Position numbers and translations under genes: made by a program
Source of the DNA: an uncultured Phascolarctobacterium sp.
Lineage (GTDB): Bacteria; Bacillota; Negativicutes; Acidaminococcales; Acidaminococcaceae
Assembly: GCA_934234275.1 (NCBI GenBank)
Contig: CAKQHU010000102.1
Coordinates: 1 to 5,109, forward strand
Direction: 5' to 3'
DNA length: 5,109 bases
Notes under the pieces: model-generated
The model's input: the letters and a program-made list of their open reading frames with translations, nothing else
The model's database searches: none
Told to the model about the DNA's origin: nothing
Shown here: piece after piece, positions 1 through 5,109 of the stretch
Numbering within the stretch: the first letter of the stretch is position 1
How the letters are laid out: the number at the start of each line of letters is the position of its first letter

Positions 1-782
1 ACCAGCTCCGCGGCCTGCGACGGTGTCGCAGCCCTCACGTCGGCAGCAAAATCGCACAGCGTAAAATCTGTTTCATGACCTACGGCACTGACTACAGGAA
101 TTTTGGAGGCAGCCACCGCTCTTACGGTAATTTCTTCGTTAAAGGCCCACAAATCCTCGATAGAACCGCCGCCACGTCCTACTATCAGAACATCGGCCAG
201 TTTTTTACGGTTAAAGAATTCAATCGCTGCAGCAATTTCCGCCGCAGCGCCCTCACCCTGCACCTTGACAGGATAAAGCAAAAGCTTTATGCCCTGATTT
301 CTCCTTCGTGACACTGTTATGATGTCACGCACGGCGGCACCTGCAGGAGAGGTAATAATTCCTACGGTACGCGGATGCAGCGGCAGCTGCTGTTTACGCT
401 CAGGCGCAAACAGGCCGGCACGCTCCAGCTTCTGCTTCAGCTTTTCGTAAGCCTGCATCAAATCGCCCACGCCCTGCTGCAGCAGTAAATCGGTATACAA
501 CTGATAAACGCCGTCGCGTTCATAGACTGCCAAGCGCCCTACGGCAACAACAGTATCGCCGTTCTGCGGCTGAAAGCGCAGACTAACAGCCTTACTGCGG
601 AACATTACGCATTTGAGCACCGCACCGGCATCCTTCAAAGTAAAATAGCAATGACCTGAAGGATATCGCTTAAAATTAGAGATTTCACCGACAACCTGCA
701 GATTACGCAGCTCCGGCTCCTGCTCCAGTATATGCTTTATGAAATTATTTATTTCGCTTACCGAATAAACAGCTTCAGTCAT
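1..782 (-). CDS. xseA: Exodeoxyribonuclease VII large subunit (C-terminus cut off)
   Basis: Catalytic large subunit of exonuclease VII, a cytoplasmic nuclease that works with several XseB small subunits to degrade single-stranded DNA to short oligonucleotides. The first 260 codons are present; the usual length is about 400-450 residues, so the C-terminal coiled-coil region lies outside the window. Seen: an N-terminal OB-fold segment with VGEISNF at residues 31-37 and SGHCYFTLKD at 42-51; the start of the nuclease domain with PRTVGIITSPAGAAVRD at 137-153; then VGRGGGSIEDLWAFNEE at 201-217 and VSAVGHETDFTLCDFAADVR at 231-250. These are family hallmarks. The ATG at 782-780 is the natural start, because YSVSEIN follows at residues 6-12 as in homologues. 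It overlaps the upstream gene by 8 bp (ATGACTGA). Its own Shine-Dalgarno is poorly placed: AAGG lies 3 nt and GGAG 14 nt from the ATG. Translational coupling is therefore likely. xseB would be expected next, outside the window. Confidence 0.97.
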   Translation of the reverse strand, partial: MTEAVYSVSEINNFIKHILEQEPELRNLQVVGEISNFKRYPSGHCYFTLKDAGAVLKCVMFRSKAVSLRFQPQNGDTVVAVGRLAVYERDGVYQLYTDLLLQQGVGDLMQAYEKLKQKLERAGLFAPERKQQLPLHPRTVGIITSPAGAAVRDIITVSRRRNQGIKLLLYPVKVQGEGAAAEIAAAIEFFNRKKLADVLIVGRGGGSIEDLWAFNEEITVRAVAASKIPVVSAVGHETDFTLCDFAADVRAATPSQAAEL

Positions 783-1731
783 TTTCCTTATGTAATCTCC
801 AGGCAACAGCGGCACAGCCACTGGCATTATCACAGCTGAAGCGTCCTTCCGGCACCCACAGGCGCACACGGCGCTTCGCCAGCTTTTCTTCAACATGCTT
901 GCGGATGTACTTGTTGGAACCTACGCCGCCAACCAAAATCACATCACGCACACCATATGCCGCTGCACCATTACGCAGCAGACGGGCAAAGGTTTCCGCC
1001 AGCGTATACTCCACGCCCAAGGCCAGAGAAGCAGCATCTGCCCCCGCCTCCAGTTTGCGCATAGCGGCAGTTGCAGGTCCCGATAAGCTCACATCCAGCT
1101 TACGCACGGACACCGGCAGCTCCAACGGCGCTTCCGCCTGTTCTGCAAGCTGCTCCAGCGCCGGACCTGTCGGAAACTGCAGTCCCAGCGCCACACCAAT
1201 GCGGTCCACAAACTGACCGGCATGCAAATCAAGACTGCCGCCAACCTGCGTCATGTTGTAACAGCTATCCTCACGGCGTTCGCACAGCAGCAAATCGGTA
1301 GTGCCGCCGCTGGCATGCAGCAGCAAAAAACGCTCCGCCTGTGGTCCGCCTGCCGACCAAAGACCGGCCTCCAAGTGATTCTCCTGATGGCTGATAACCT
1401 CCAGCGGCACCTTATAGGCAGCTGCCAGGCTGCGAGCAACGCTCATGCCGGCAAGAAACGCCGGCATATAAGAGTCCGCGAGCGGACGCGGATAACCGCT
1501 GACACCAATCGCCGCCAAAGTACAATCCTTATCGGCAAAGACCTCCTCCACCAGGCGCGGCAGATTGCGTGTATGCTGAAAAACCATCTCGGACTGCTGC
1601 AGGCCGCAGCGTCCCGGCTTCACGCTTAAAATCTGTCTTGCCTCGGCCAGCAGGCTGCCATCCTCCGCCAAAAGAGCGGCAGAAGTAGTGTAACAGCTGG
1701 TATCAATGCCTAAATAAACCTTCTGGCTCAT
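775..1731 (-). CDS. Kae1/TsaD-like ATPase-fold paralog (M22 glycoprotease-like)
   Basis: A 318-residue member of the Kae1/TsaD (peptidase M22-like) ASKHA-fold superfamily. Seen: an N-terminal phosphate-loop-like GIDTSCYTTSAALL (8-21); HQENH (115-119), matching the HxxxH metal-binding pair of TsaD; HASGGTTDLLL (139-149), like the nucleotide-binding VSGGHTQL of TsaD; and VGGVGSNKYIRKHV (267-280) followed by SCDNASGCAA (299-308), whose Asp301 corresponds to the third metal ligand. It differs from true TsaD at the first motif, where TsaD has SCDE and this has SCYT, and in the 40-54 segment. Database entries for such proteins usually read 'O-sialoglycoprotein endopeptidase' or 'Kae1-like', and protease activity is doubtful. 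I infer a paralog, not the tRNA t6A enzyme itself; its substrate is unknown. The ATG shares an ATGA overlap with the nusB stop, and the 3' end overlaps xseA by 8 bp, so it is co-translated with both. Confidence 0.88.
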   Translation of the reverse strand: MSQKVYLGIDTSCYTTSAALLAEDGSLLAEARQILSVKPGRCGLQQSEMVFQHTRNLPRLVEEVFADKDCTLAAIGVSGYPRPLADSYMPAFLAGMSVARSLAAAYKVPLEVISHQENHLEAGLWSAGGPQAERFLLLHASGGTTDLLLCERREDSCYNMTQVGGSLDLHAGQFVDRIGVALGLQFPTGPALEQLAEQAEAPLELPVSVRKLDVSLSGPATAAMRKLEAGADAASLALGVEYTLAETFARLLRNGAAAYGVRDVILVGGVGSNKYIRKHVEEKLAKRRVRLWVPEGRFSCDNASGCAAVAWRLHKEND

Positions 1732-2192
1732 TTTCTTGCCAGCTTACCTAAAACACCGTTGATAAAGCGTGGAGATTCTTCGGTACCATAAGCCTTGGCA
1801 ATCTCCACTGCCTCATTGATAGCAACACCTGCAGCCAGGGCAGGCTTTTCATGGCGCATTTCAAAAACTGCTACGCGCAGGATATTTCTGTCGGTAGCAG
1901 GCATGCGCTCTACAGTCCAGTCGGTTGCACAGCTGTTCAAAGTTGCATCAATAGCCTCTTTGTTTTCTACAACGCCGTTAACAAGCACCATGGAATACTT
2001 CTTAACATAGTTTCTGGCACTTGCTGCGCCCAACTCCTTATGCTGGTCCAAAGCCTTGTCTACCGCAGCCTCTGGATGCAGCTCTTCATGCTCATCTAAA
2101 GCTGCGTCAACAGCCTGTTCTACCTCATTACCGGTAAAGTCTATTTGGAATAACGCCTGTAAGGCAACCTCTCTTGCAAGTCTACGAATCAT
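1728..2192 (-). CDS. nusB: Transcription antitermination factor NusB
   Basis: NusB binds boxA RNA together with NusE (ribosomal protein S10) and promotes antitermination, mainly on rRNA operons. The 154-residue product has the conserved N-terminus IRRLAREVALQALFQIDF (2-19) and the C-terminal half with RMPATDRNILRVAVFEM (96-112), VAINEAVEIAKAYG (123-136) and PRFINGVLGKLA (141-152). I chose the ATG at 2192-2190 because AAGGAG (2207-2202) lies 9 nt upstream. An in-frame GTG at 2198-2196 would add only Met-Gln and sits 3 nt from that Shine-Dalgarno, which is too close. The protein is somewhat longer than the usual 130-145 residues. The extra length lies at residues 27-58, where a 12-residue unit is repeated imperfectly (27-38 and 43-54). 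The stop overlaps the next start as ATGA. A 216-bp noncoding gap separates it from the upstream membrane gene, and I see no convincing promoter in that gap. Confidence 0.96.
   Translation of the reverse strand: MIRRLAREVALQALFQIDFTGNEVEQAVDAALDEHEELHPEAAVDKALDQHKELGAASARNYVKKYSMVLVNGVVENKEAIDATLNSCATDWTVERMPATDRNILRVAVFEMRHEKPALAAGVAINEAVEIAKAYGTEESPRFINGVLGKLARK
2031..2114 (-). repeat. Internal 48-bp tandem duplication within nusB
   Basis: Two in-frame units 48 bp apart encode AVDAALDEHEEL (2114-2079) and AVDKALDQHKEL (2066-2031), 9 of 12 residues identical, joined by HPEA. About 25 of 36 nucleotides match. Several differences are synonymous third-position changes, so the duplication, if real, is not recent. 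It sits between the first NusB helix and the conserved core. Chance similarity between two acidic amphipathic helices is possible. Confidence 0.65.
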
Positions 2193-2201
2193 TTGCACAC
2201 T

Positions 2202-2207
2202 CTCCTT
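2202..2207 (-). promoter_or_regulatory. nusB ribosome binding site
   Basis: AAGGAG read on the minus strand, 9 nt before the ATG at 2192 but only 3 nt before the alternative GTG at 2198. The spacing decides for the ATG. Confidence 0.8.
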
Positions 2208-2257
2208 GTATAAAAAATTTTAATAAATATCTTGTATGATGATGGATTCAGATTAGG

Positions 2258-2398
2258 CAGATGGTGCCTTATCTTTCGTCATTACATATTAATTTAAGGC
2301 GAAATAGAAGGTATCAGATGTGAAGCAAGGGCGACGACGGCGTACTGCCGCGTACTCCTAGGAGTCCTTGTGAAACAGATGATACCTTATCTTTTGCC
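2258..2398. repeat. Three-arm palindromic intergenic repeat element
   Basis: The gap between DUF2273 and nusB holds three related arms of about 19-23 nt. Arm A (2258-2280) and arm C (2376-2398) are direct repeats with 19 of 23 matches. Arm B (2298-2316) is inverted and pairs with C (2380-2398) at 16 of 19 positions, including an unbroken 9-bp block (2308-2316 with 2380-2388). B also pairs with A (2262-2280) at 14 of 19 positions across a 17-nt AT-rich loop. Inside the B-C loop are a perfect 12-bp palindrome (ACTCCTAGGAGT, 2354-2365), CAAGG/CCTTG ends (2326-2330 and 2366-2370), a CGGC/GCCG mini-stem (2338-2341 and 2347-2350), and CGTACT twice at a 10-bp interval. No long ORF covers it and no U-tract follows either hairpin. 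It resembles REP- or MITE-like interspersed palindromes; that identity is inferred. Confidence 0.7.
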
Positions 2399-2408
2399 GC
2401 CACCGCCG

Positions 2409-2636
2409 TTACCTATGATATCCTGGAGGTAACAACCTATCCAACCACTCCAGCAAATCCTCTTTCTTATCCAGCTTATTGCCGATAAAAAAGCCCAAGC
2501 CGATGCAGATCATCAGAAACAGTGCCTGAAAAAATCCCAGCCACAGCACAACCACGCCGATAAACAGGCCAAACACCGAGCAAAGCAGACGGCCGCGATA
2601 ATTATTCCAGATATCATTAAGAATATCGTTAAACAT
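2409..2636 (-). CDS. DUF2273 family small integral membrane protein
   Basis: A 75-residue membrane protein of the DUF2273 type, regularly found beside Asp23 and AmaP in Firmicutes. Seen: a short N-terminal amphipathic segment (MFNDILNDIWNNYRGR, 1-16); two closely packed hydrophobic helices (about 17-34 and 36-53) with a short turn; the glycine-rich GLGFFIGNKLD (46-56); and a charged, acidic C-terminal tail. The tail is short, so most of the protein is in the membrane. The molecular function is unknown; from neighbourhood I infer it assists or stabilises the Asp23-AmaP complex at the membrane. The ATG is 12 bp after the amaP stop and has a perfect AGGAGG at 8-nt spacing that overlaps that stop codon. 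This is the last gene of the envelope trio; noncoding DNA follows before nusB. Confidence 0.92.
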   Translation of the reverse strand: MFNDILNDIWNNYRGRLLCSVFGLFIGVVVLWLGFFQALFLMICIGLGFFIGNKLDKKEDLLEWLDRLLPPGYHR

Positions 2637-2644
2637 AGCTTCTG

Positions 2645-2650
2645 CCTCCT
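2645..2650 (-). promoter_or_regulatory. DUF2273 ribosome binding site overlapping the amaP stop
   Basis: AGGAGG on the minus strand, 8 nt before the ATG at 2636. Its first two bases are the last two of the amaP TAG stop (2651-2649), so ribosomes terminating on amaP are positioned at this site. Confidence 0.85.
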
Positions 2651-3170
2651 ATTCTTCCTTTGCTTTAATCTGTTTGAAGAACAGCTCTATTTCCTTAACC
2701 TCAATGCCGGTAACCTTTTTGATGGTTTCACGGACGTTAGTCTTAATCTCACCGGAGGTTTCCGGAATATTTATGCCGGGTTCAATCGAAGCATTAATGC
2801 GTACATCAATGCATTGATCCTCCAGCTTAACAATAACCTTTACATGATGGATGCCGTAAATTTCCTGCGACAGAACGGCAATGTAATCCTCCAAGGCGCC
2901 CTTGCCTACAAGCACCTTGCCCTTATCGCTGTCACTCAGTTTCAGCGAGCTTACGCCCGTCAGTCCCAGGCCGGTAATCAGCAGGCGTACGCTCACCAGC
3001 AGCATAATCACGCCGCCGACAGCATAAACCCAGTTTCCCGGAATATGGCTGATAAAAGCCACCATACCGGTATCAGAGAAAACGCCCAGGCTGCACAGCA
3101 GCGTCAGCACTGAAGCTACCGTCATCAATATCGTATACAGCGTCAGGATAATTCTATCCGCAATACCCAT
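2649..3170 (-). CDS. amaP: Alkaline shock response membrane anchor protein AmaP
   Basis: AmaP-type protein of 173 residues. In Staphylococcus aureus the family tethers Asp23 to the membrane. Seen: two hydrophobic helices (about 6-30 and 48-69) separated by a short loop containing SHIPGNW (41-47), then a linker (SSLKLSDSDKG, 74-84) and a soluble C-terminal domain (85-173). The latter contains DYIAVLSQEIYGIHHVKVIVKLED (95-118), then VRINASIEPGINIPETSGEIKTNVRETIKKVTGIEV (123-158). This soluble part resembles the Asp23 fold itself, consistent with Asp23 binding. Both termini are predicted cytoplasmic. The ATG at 3170 lies 5 bp beyond the asp23 stop, with AGGAGG 10 nt upstream inside the last asp23 codons, so the two are in one operon. 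The name rests on architecture and neighbourhood. Confidence 0.92.
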   Translation of the reverse strand: MGIADRIILTLYTILMTVASVLTLLCSLGVFSDTGMVAFISHIPGNWVYAVGGVIMLLVSVRLLITGLGLTGVSSLKLSDSDKGKVLVGKGALEDYIAVLSQEIYGIHHVKVIVKLEDQCIDVRINASIEPGINIPETSGEIKTNVRETIKKVTGIEVKEIELFFKQIKAKEE

Positions 3171-3175
3171 AACAG

Positions 3176-3796
3176 TTAATCCTCCTCTAAAAACTTCCTA
3201 TGCTTTTCATCCATGTCTTCCTCCGGCGGCAGCTCAAAATCATGGTTATCATGGAGATTAACCAGCTGCTGCTCAAAGGAATTGGCCTCCGTTGCTTCCG
3301 CACGCTTAGCCTGCGCCTGCAAAATCTCTGCCATATCAACATCAGATGAGCTTTCCTTTTCCAGCTCACTTTCACGCCTTTTGGCCACGCCTTCGACATT
3401 GACGTCAACAAACTGCACCTCGTAACCGGTCATAGCCTCAATGGCATCTTTAACCTTTTCCTGTACCTCCAAAGCAATCTCAGGAATGCAGCAGCCGTAT
3501 TCGATAACAATATACACACTGGCATTTACCATCTTGCCTTCAAAATGCAAATGTACGCCCTTAGAAGCGTTCTCCTTGCCCAAGAAGCGGTTAATGCCAT
3601 CTGTCAGGCCACCACTCATGCCGACAACGCCCGGTACCTCCTGCGCCGCCAGACTGGCAACGATACAGATAACCTCGTCGGCAATACGTATATCGCCATA
3701 CTCTTCCTTGTCCTGTGTTTCCGCTGCTTCGGCAGCAGCTTCAGCGGCTTCTGCAGCCTTGGCCCTGATAGTGTCCTTTATATTTTTTTCTTCCAT
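3176..3796 (-). CDS. Asp23/Gls24 family envelope stress response protein
   Basis: A 206-residue Asp23/Gls24-family protein; in S. aureus, Asp23 forms a membrane-associated sheet through AmaP and is linked to cell-envelope homeostasis. Three regions are seen. An Ala/Glu-rich N-terminal segment (12-26, AKAAEAAEAAAEAAE) likely forms a helix. The Asp23 domain (about 34-138) has GDIRIADEVICIVASLAAQEVPGVVGMSGG (34-63), VHLHFEGKMVNASVYIVIEYGCCIPEIALEVQEKVKDAIEAMTGYEV (81-127) and VDVNVEGV (130-137). A charged tail (139-206), rich in Glu and Asp, ends in LEED. The tail makes it longer than minimal family members of about 110-150 residues. I use the ATG at 3796-3794 because AGGAGG (3810-3805) is 8 nt upstream. 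The upstream in-frame GTG (3805-3803) overlaps that Shine-Dalgarno and is unlikely. First gene of the trio, with its own promoter upstream. Confidence 0.94.
   Translation of the reverse strand: MEEKNIKDTIRAKAAEAAEAAAEAAETQDKEEYGDIRIADEVICIVASLAAQEVPGVVGMSGGLTDGINRFLGKENASKGVHLHFEGKMVNASVYIVIEYGCCIPEIALEVQEKVKDAIEAMTGYEVQFVDVNVEGVAKRRESELEKESSSDVDMAEILQAQAKRAEATEANSFEQQLVNLHDNHDFELPPEEDMDEKHRKFLEED
3181..3186 (-). promoter_or_regulatory. amaP ribosome binding site inside the asp23 3' end
   Basis: AGGAGG on the minus strand, 10 nt before the amaP ATG. It is formed by the Glu-Glu-Asp codons that end asp23. Confidence 0.8.
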
Positions 3797-3804
3797 ATCC
3801 GGCA

Positions 3805-3810
3805 CCTCCT
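3805..3810 (-). promoter_or_regulatory. asp23 ribosome binding site that decides the start
   Basis: Perfect AGGAGG, 8 nt before the ATG at 3796. The alternative GTG at 3805 shares its last base, so initiation there is unlikely and the protein should begin MEEKNIKD. Confidence 0.88.
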
Positions 3811-3875
3811 GCTCACTTACGTGCCAACAAAAGCGCGACAGCGTAATGAAGACAGTTATACATTATTATCTTCTT

Positions 3876-3884
3876 ATTATAACA
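3876..3884 (-). promoter_or_regulatory. Extended -10 promoter of the asp23 operon
   Basis: On the minus strand TGTTATAAT gives a consensus TATAAT (3881-3876) with the TGn extension (3884-3882). No good -35 exists at 16-18 nt spacing (CATACG at 17 nt is poor), so the extended -10 or an activator may compensate. Transcription would begin near 3869, giving a leader of about 70 nt before the asp23 ATG. Confidence 0.6.
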
Positions 3885-3914
3885 CATTTTATACAATCCG
3901 TATGCATAAAATGT
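3884..3914. promoter_or_regulatory. Operator-like 12-bp inverted repeat at the asp23 promoter
   Basis: ACATTTTATACA (3884-3895) and TGCATAAAATGT (3903-3914) are inverted copies with 11 of 12 positions complementary and a 7-nt spacer. The repeat covers the -35 region and spacer of the promoter and touches its TGn element. The related heptamer ATGTATA/TATACAT recurs at 3857-3863, 3911-3917 and 3935-3941. Such placement fits binding of a dimeric regulator, repressor or activator. The regulator is unknown, and part of the symmetry could reflect AT-richness. Confidence 0.55.
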
Positions 3915-4020
3915 ATAAAAAAAAAGTACTAAAAATGTATATGATAAGATTCTGTTTTTTCACTCGCTGTATCTGAACAAGGCAGGCCAAACAGCGAAAT
4001 CAACTCCTTATATGCAACAC

Positions 4021-4048
4021 AAAAAGACCACTCCGCAGAGTGGTCTTT
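4021..4048 (-). terminator. Rho-independent terminator after transketolase
   Basis: An 11-bp perfect stem (4023-4033 with 4038-4048) closed by a 4-nt loop. On the minus strand it is followed by T residues (the 3' arm ends TCTTT and runs on TT before G). It begins 21 bp after the tkt stop, so tkt transcription should end here and the asp23 genes use their own promoter. On the plus strand only a short T-run follows, so two-way action would be weak. Confidence 0.92.
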
Positions 4049-4069
4049 AAGCTCAGTTTTAAATTAAAC

Positions 4070-5109
4070 TTACAGCGCTGCTTTAACCTTTGCAACCAGG
4101 TTTTCAACAGTAAAGCCGTATTTTTCCATCATTACATCGCCGGGTGCGGAAGCGCCGAAGGTAGTAATGCCCAGAACATTCTTTTCAGTGCCGGTGTAAC
4201 GGCTCCAGCCGTAAGGAACGCCTGCTTCAACAGCAAACTTGGTTACACCTGCAGGCAGAACGCTTTCCTTGTACTCATCGCTTTGAGCATCAAAAGCATC
4301 CCAGCAAGGCATAGATACAACACTAACGTCAATACCCTCTTCTGCCAGCTTAGCTTGTGCAGCCAGTGCCAGATGTACTTCACTGCCAGTACCGATCAGA
4401 ACAGCCTTAGCCTCGTTCTTAGCCGGGCTCAGTACATAAGCGCCTTTATGAGCGTTTTCATGGATGGTTGCTGCATAGTCATGCAGTACAGTCAGTTTTT
4501 GACGGCTCAGCAGCAGGCAGGTCGGTTTATGCTTGTTCAGGCAAGCCTGTTGCCATGCGGTAGCAGTTTCCAGAGCGTCAGCCGGACGGATAACGCTTAC
4601 GTTCGGAATCAGTCGCAAAGCCATAGTAGTTTCAATCGGCTGATGAGTAGGACCGTCTTCGCCCAGTGCAATGCTGTCATGGGTCAGCACGAATACGGAC
4701 TGAATGCCCATGAGTGCTGCCATACGGATGGTAGGACGCAGGAAGTCAGCGAATACCAGGAAGGTGCCGCCGAAGGGAATAAAGCCGCCATGCAGGGAAA
4801 TACCGTTCAGAACGGTACCCATAGCGTGCTCACGAACGCCAAAGTGAATGTTGCGGCCGGTTCTGTCCAGCTTGGAGAAGTAACCGCCGGTTTTCATGAT
4901 AGTTTTATTGGAAGGACCAAGGTCAGCACTGCCGCCAACCAGTTCAGGCAGCTGTGCAGCCAGAACTTGGATAATATCACCGCTTGCTTCGCGGGTAGCG
5001 TTTTTAACAGTATCCTTGAAGATCGCTTCCAGAGCAGTCAGGTTAACCATGGAGTTGCCGGCAATGCGGTCTTCCAGCTCTTTAGCCAGCTCAGGATAAA
5101 CCATCTTAT
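4070..5109 (-). CDS. tkt: Transketolase, C-terminal part (N-terminus outside window)
   Basis: Thiamine diphosphate enzyme of the nonoxidative pentose phosphate pathway that moves two-carbon ketol units between sugar phosphates. About 346 codons are present of the usual 650-670. The frame stays open to the window edge, so the Met encoded at 5104 is internal; the ThDP-pyrophosphate domain is outside. Numbering from that Met: the pyrimidine-binding domain has LVGGSADLGPSNKT (55-68); FGVREHAMG (88-96), whose Glu92 is the ThDP-activating glutamate; HDSIALGEDGPTHQPIE (142-158), the second transketolase signature with the substrate-binding His; and LLLSRQ (197-202), with the sugar-phosphate-binding Arg. 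The C-terminal domain has LIGTGSEVHLAL (236-247) and VSMPCWDAFDAQ (263-274). All key residues are intact. The full-length form is favoured over a split transketolase because the segment before the pyrimidine domain (ELAKELEDRIAG) resembles the interdomain linker, but the upstream sequence is not seen. Confidence 0.97.
   Translation of the reverse strand, partial: KMVYPELAKELEDRIAGNSMVNLTALEAIFKDTVKNATREASGDIIQVLAAQLPELVGGSADLGPSNKTIMKTGGYFSKLDRTGRNIHFGVREHAMGTVLNGISLHGGFIPFGGTFLVFADFLRPTIRMAALMGIQSVFVLTHDSIALGEDGPTHQPIETTMALRLIPNVSVIRPADALETATAWQQACLNKHKPTCLLLSRQKLTVLHDYAATIHENAHKGAYVLSPAKNEAKAVLIGTGSEVHLALAAQAKLAEEGIDVSVVSMPCWDAFDAQSDEYKESVLPAGVTKFAVEAGVPYGWSRYTGTEKNVLGITTFGASAPGDVMMEKYGFTVENLVAKVKAAL

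Larger units (their letters stand above)
3797..4020. other. Noncoding regulatory gap upstream of asp23
   Basis: Noncoding stretch between the tkt terminator and the asp23 start. Besides the promoter and inverted repeat it has a run of nine A (3917-3925, T on the transcribed strand) and a 7-bp inverted repeat with a 20-nt loop (TCGCTGT 3964-3970, ACAGCGA 3991-3997) that no U-tract follows. I see no convincing gene in it. Confidence 0.6.

Noticed and set aside
75..311. Plus-strand 78-codon open frame.
   Set aside because: It is antisense to well-conserved xseA coding sequence and has no family resemblance.
2193..2260. AT-rich stretch before nusB, considered as a promoter.
   Set aside because: The only TATAAT-like hexamer (TATACA) nearly abuts the Shine-Dalgarno, and no matching -35 is present.
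2306..2431. Plus-strand open frame across the three-arm repeat, proline- and leucine-rich at its end.
   Set aside because: There is no start codon with a ribosome binding site near its beginning; it runs through the repeat and into the antisense of the DUF2273 gene. Best explained as a by-product of the palindromic element.
3441..3976. Long plus-strand open frames opposite asp23 (3441-3932 and 3545-3976).
   Set aside because: Both are mostly antisense to the Asp23 domain; the low-complexity Ala/Ser stretches mirror the Ala/Glu codons of the real gene.
3964..3997. 7-bp inverted repeat with a 20-nt loop, considered as a second terminator.
   Set aside because: The stem is short, the loop long, and no U-tract follows on either strand.
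3929..4003. Minus-strand mini-ORF of 24 codons (TTG at 4003 to TAG at 3929) beside an AAGGAG at 4009-4004.
   Set aside because: The TTG directly abuts the Shine-Dalgarno-like motif, leaving no spacing, and no ATG or GTG is available. It lies just after the tkt terminator with no promoter seen, and the peptide has no recognisable features.

Overview
This looks like ordinary core chromosome of a Firmicutes-type bacterium with mid-range GC. The protein sequences and gene order (Asp23/AmaP/DUF2273, then nusB, a TsaD-like paralog and xseA) suggest a Negativicutes member, perhaps near Phascolarctobacterium or Acidaminococcus. That placement is inferred from memory of the families, not from a search. 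All seven genes lie on the minus strand, so transcription runs from the right end of the window to the left.

In transcription order: (1) 5109-4070 is the C-terminal half of a transketolase, its N-terminus outside the window, closed by a strong rho-independent terminator at 4021-4048. (2) 4020-3797 is an AT-rich regulatory gap with an extended -10 promoter and a 12-bp inverted repeat that looks like an operator. (3) 3796-2409 is a tightly spaced three-gene envelope module: an Asp23/Gls24 protein, its probable membrane anchor AmaP, and a small DUF2273 membrane protein. (4) 2408-2193 is a noncoding gap with a structured three-arm repeat (2258-2398). (5) 2192-1 is an overlapping cluster of nusB, a Kae1/TsaD-like paralog and xseA; the last is cut by the window edge. 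nusB and the paralog overlap by 4 bp (ATGA), the paralog and xseA by 8 bp, which points to translational coupling.

The envelope module probably forms a membrane-tethered Asp23 complex. The downstream genes serve transcription antitermination (NusB), an unknown ATP-binding Kae1-type function, and exonuclease VII. No terminator is evident between DUF2273 and nusB, so read-through from the envelope promoter is possible.

I see no mobile element gene, CRISPR array, tRNA or rRNA, and no clearly new multi-gene system. The items most worth a second look are the three-arm repeat before nusB, with two competing hairpins; an internal 16-residue duplication in NusB; the operator-like repeat before asp23; and the TsaD paralog that keeps its metal-ligand positions.
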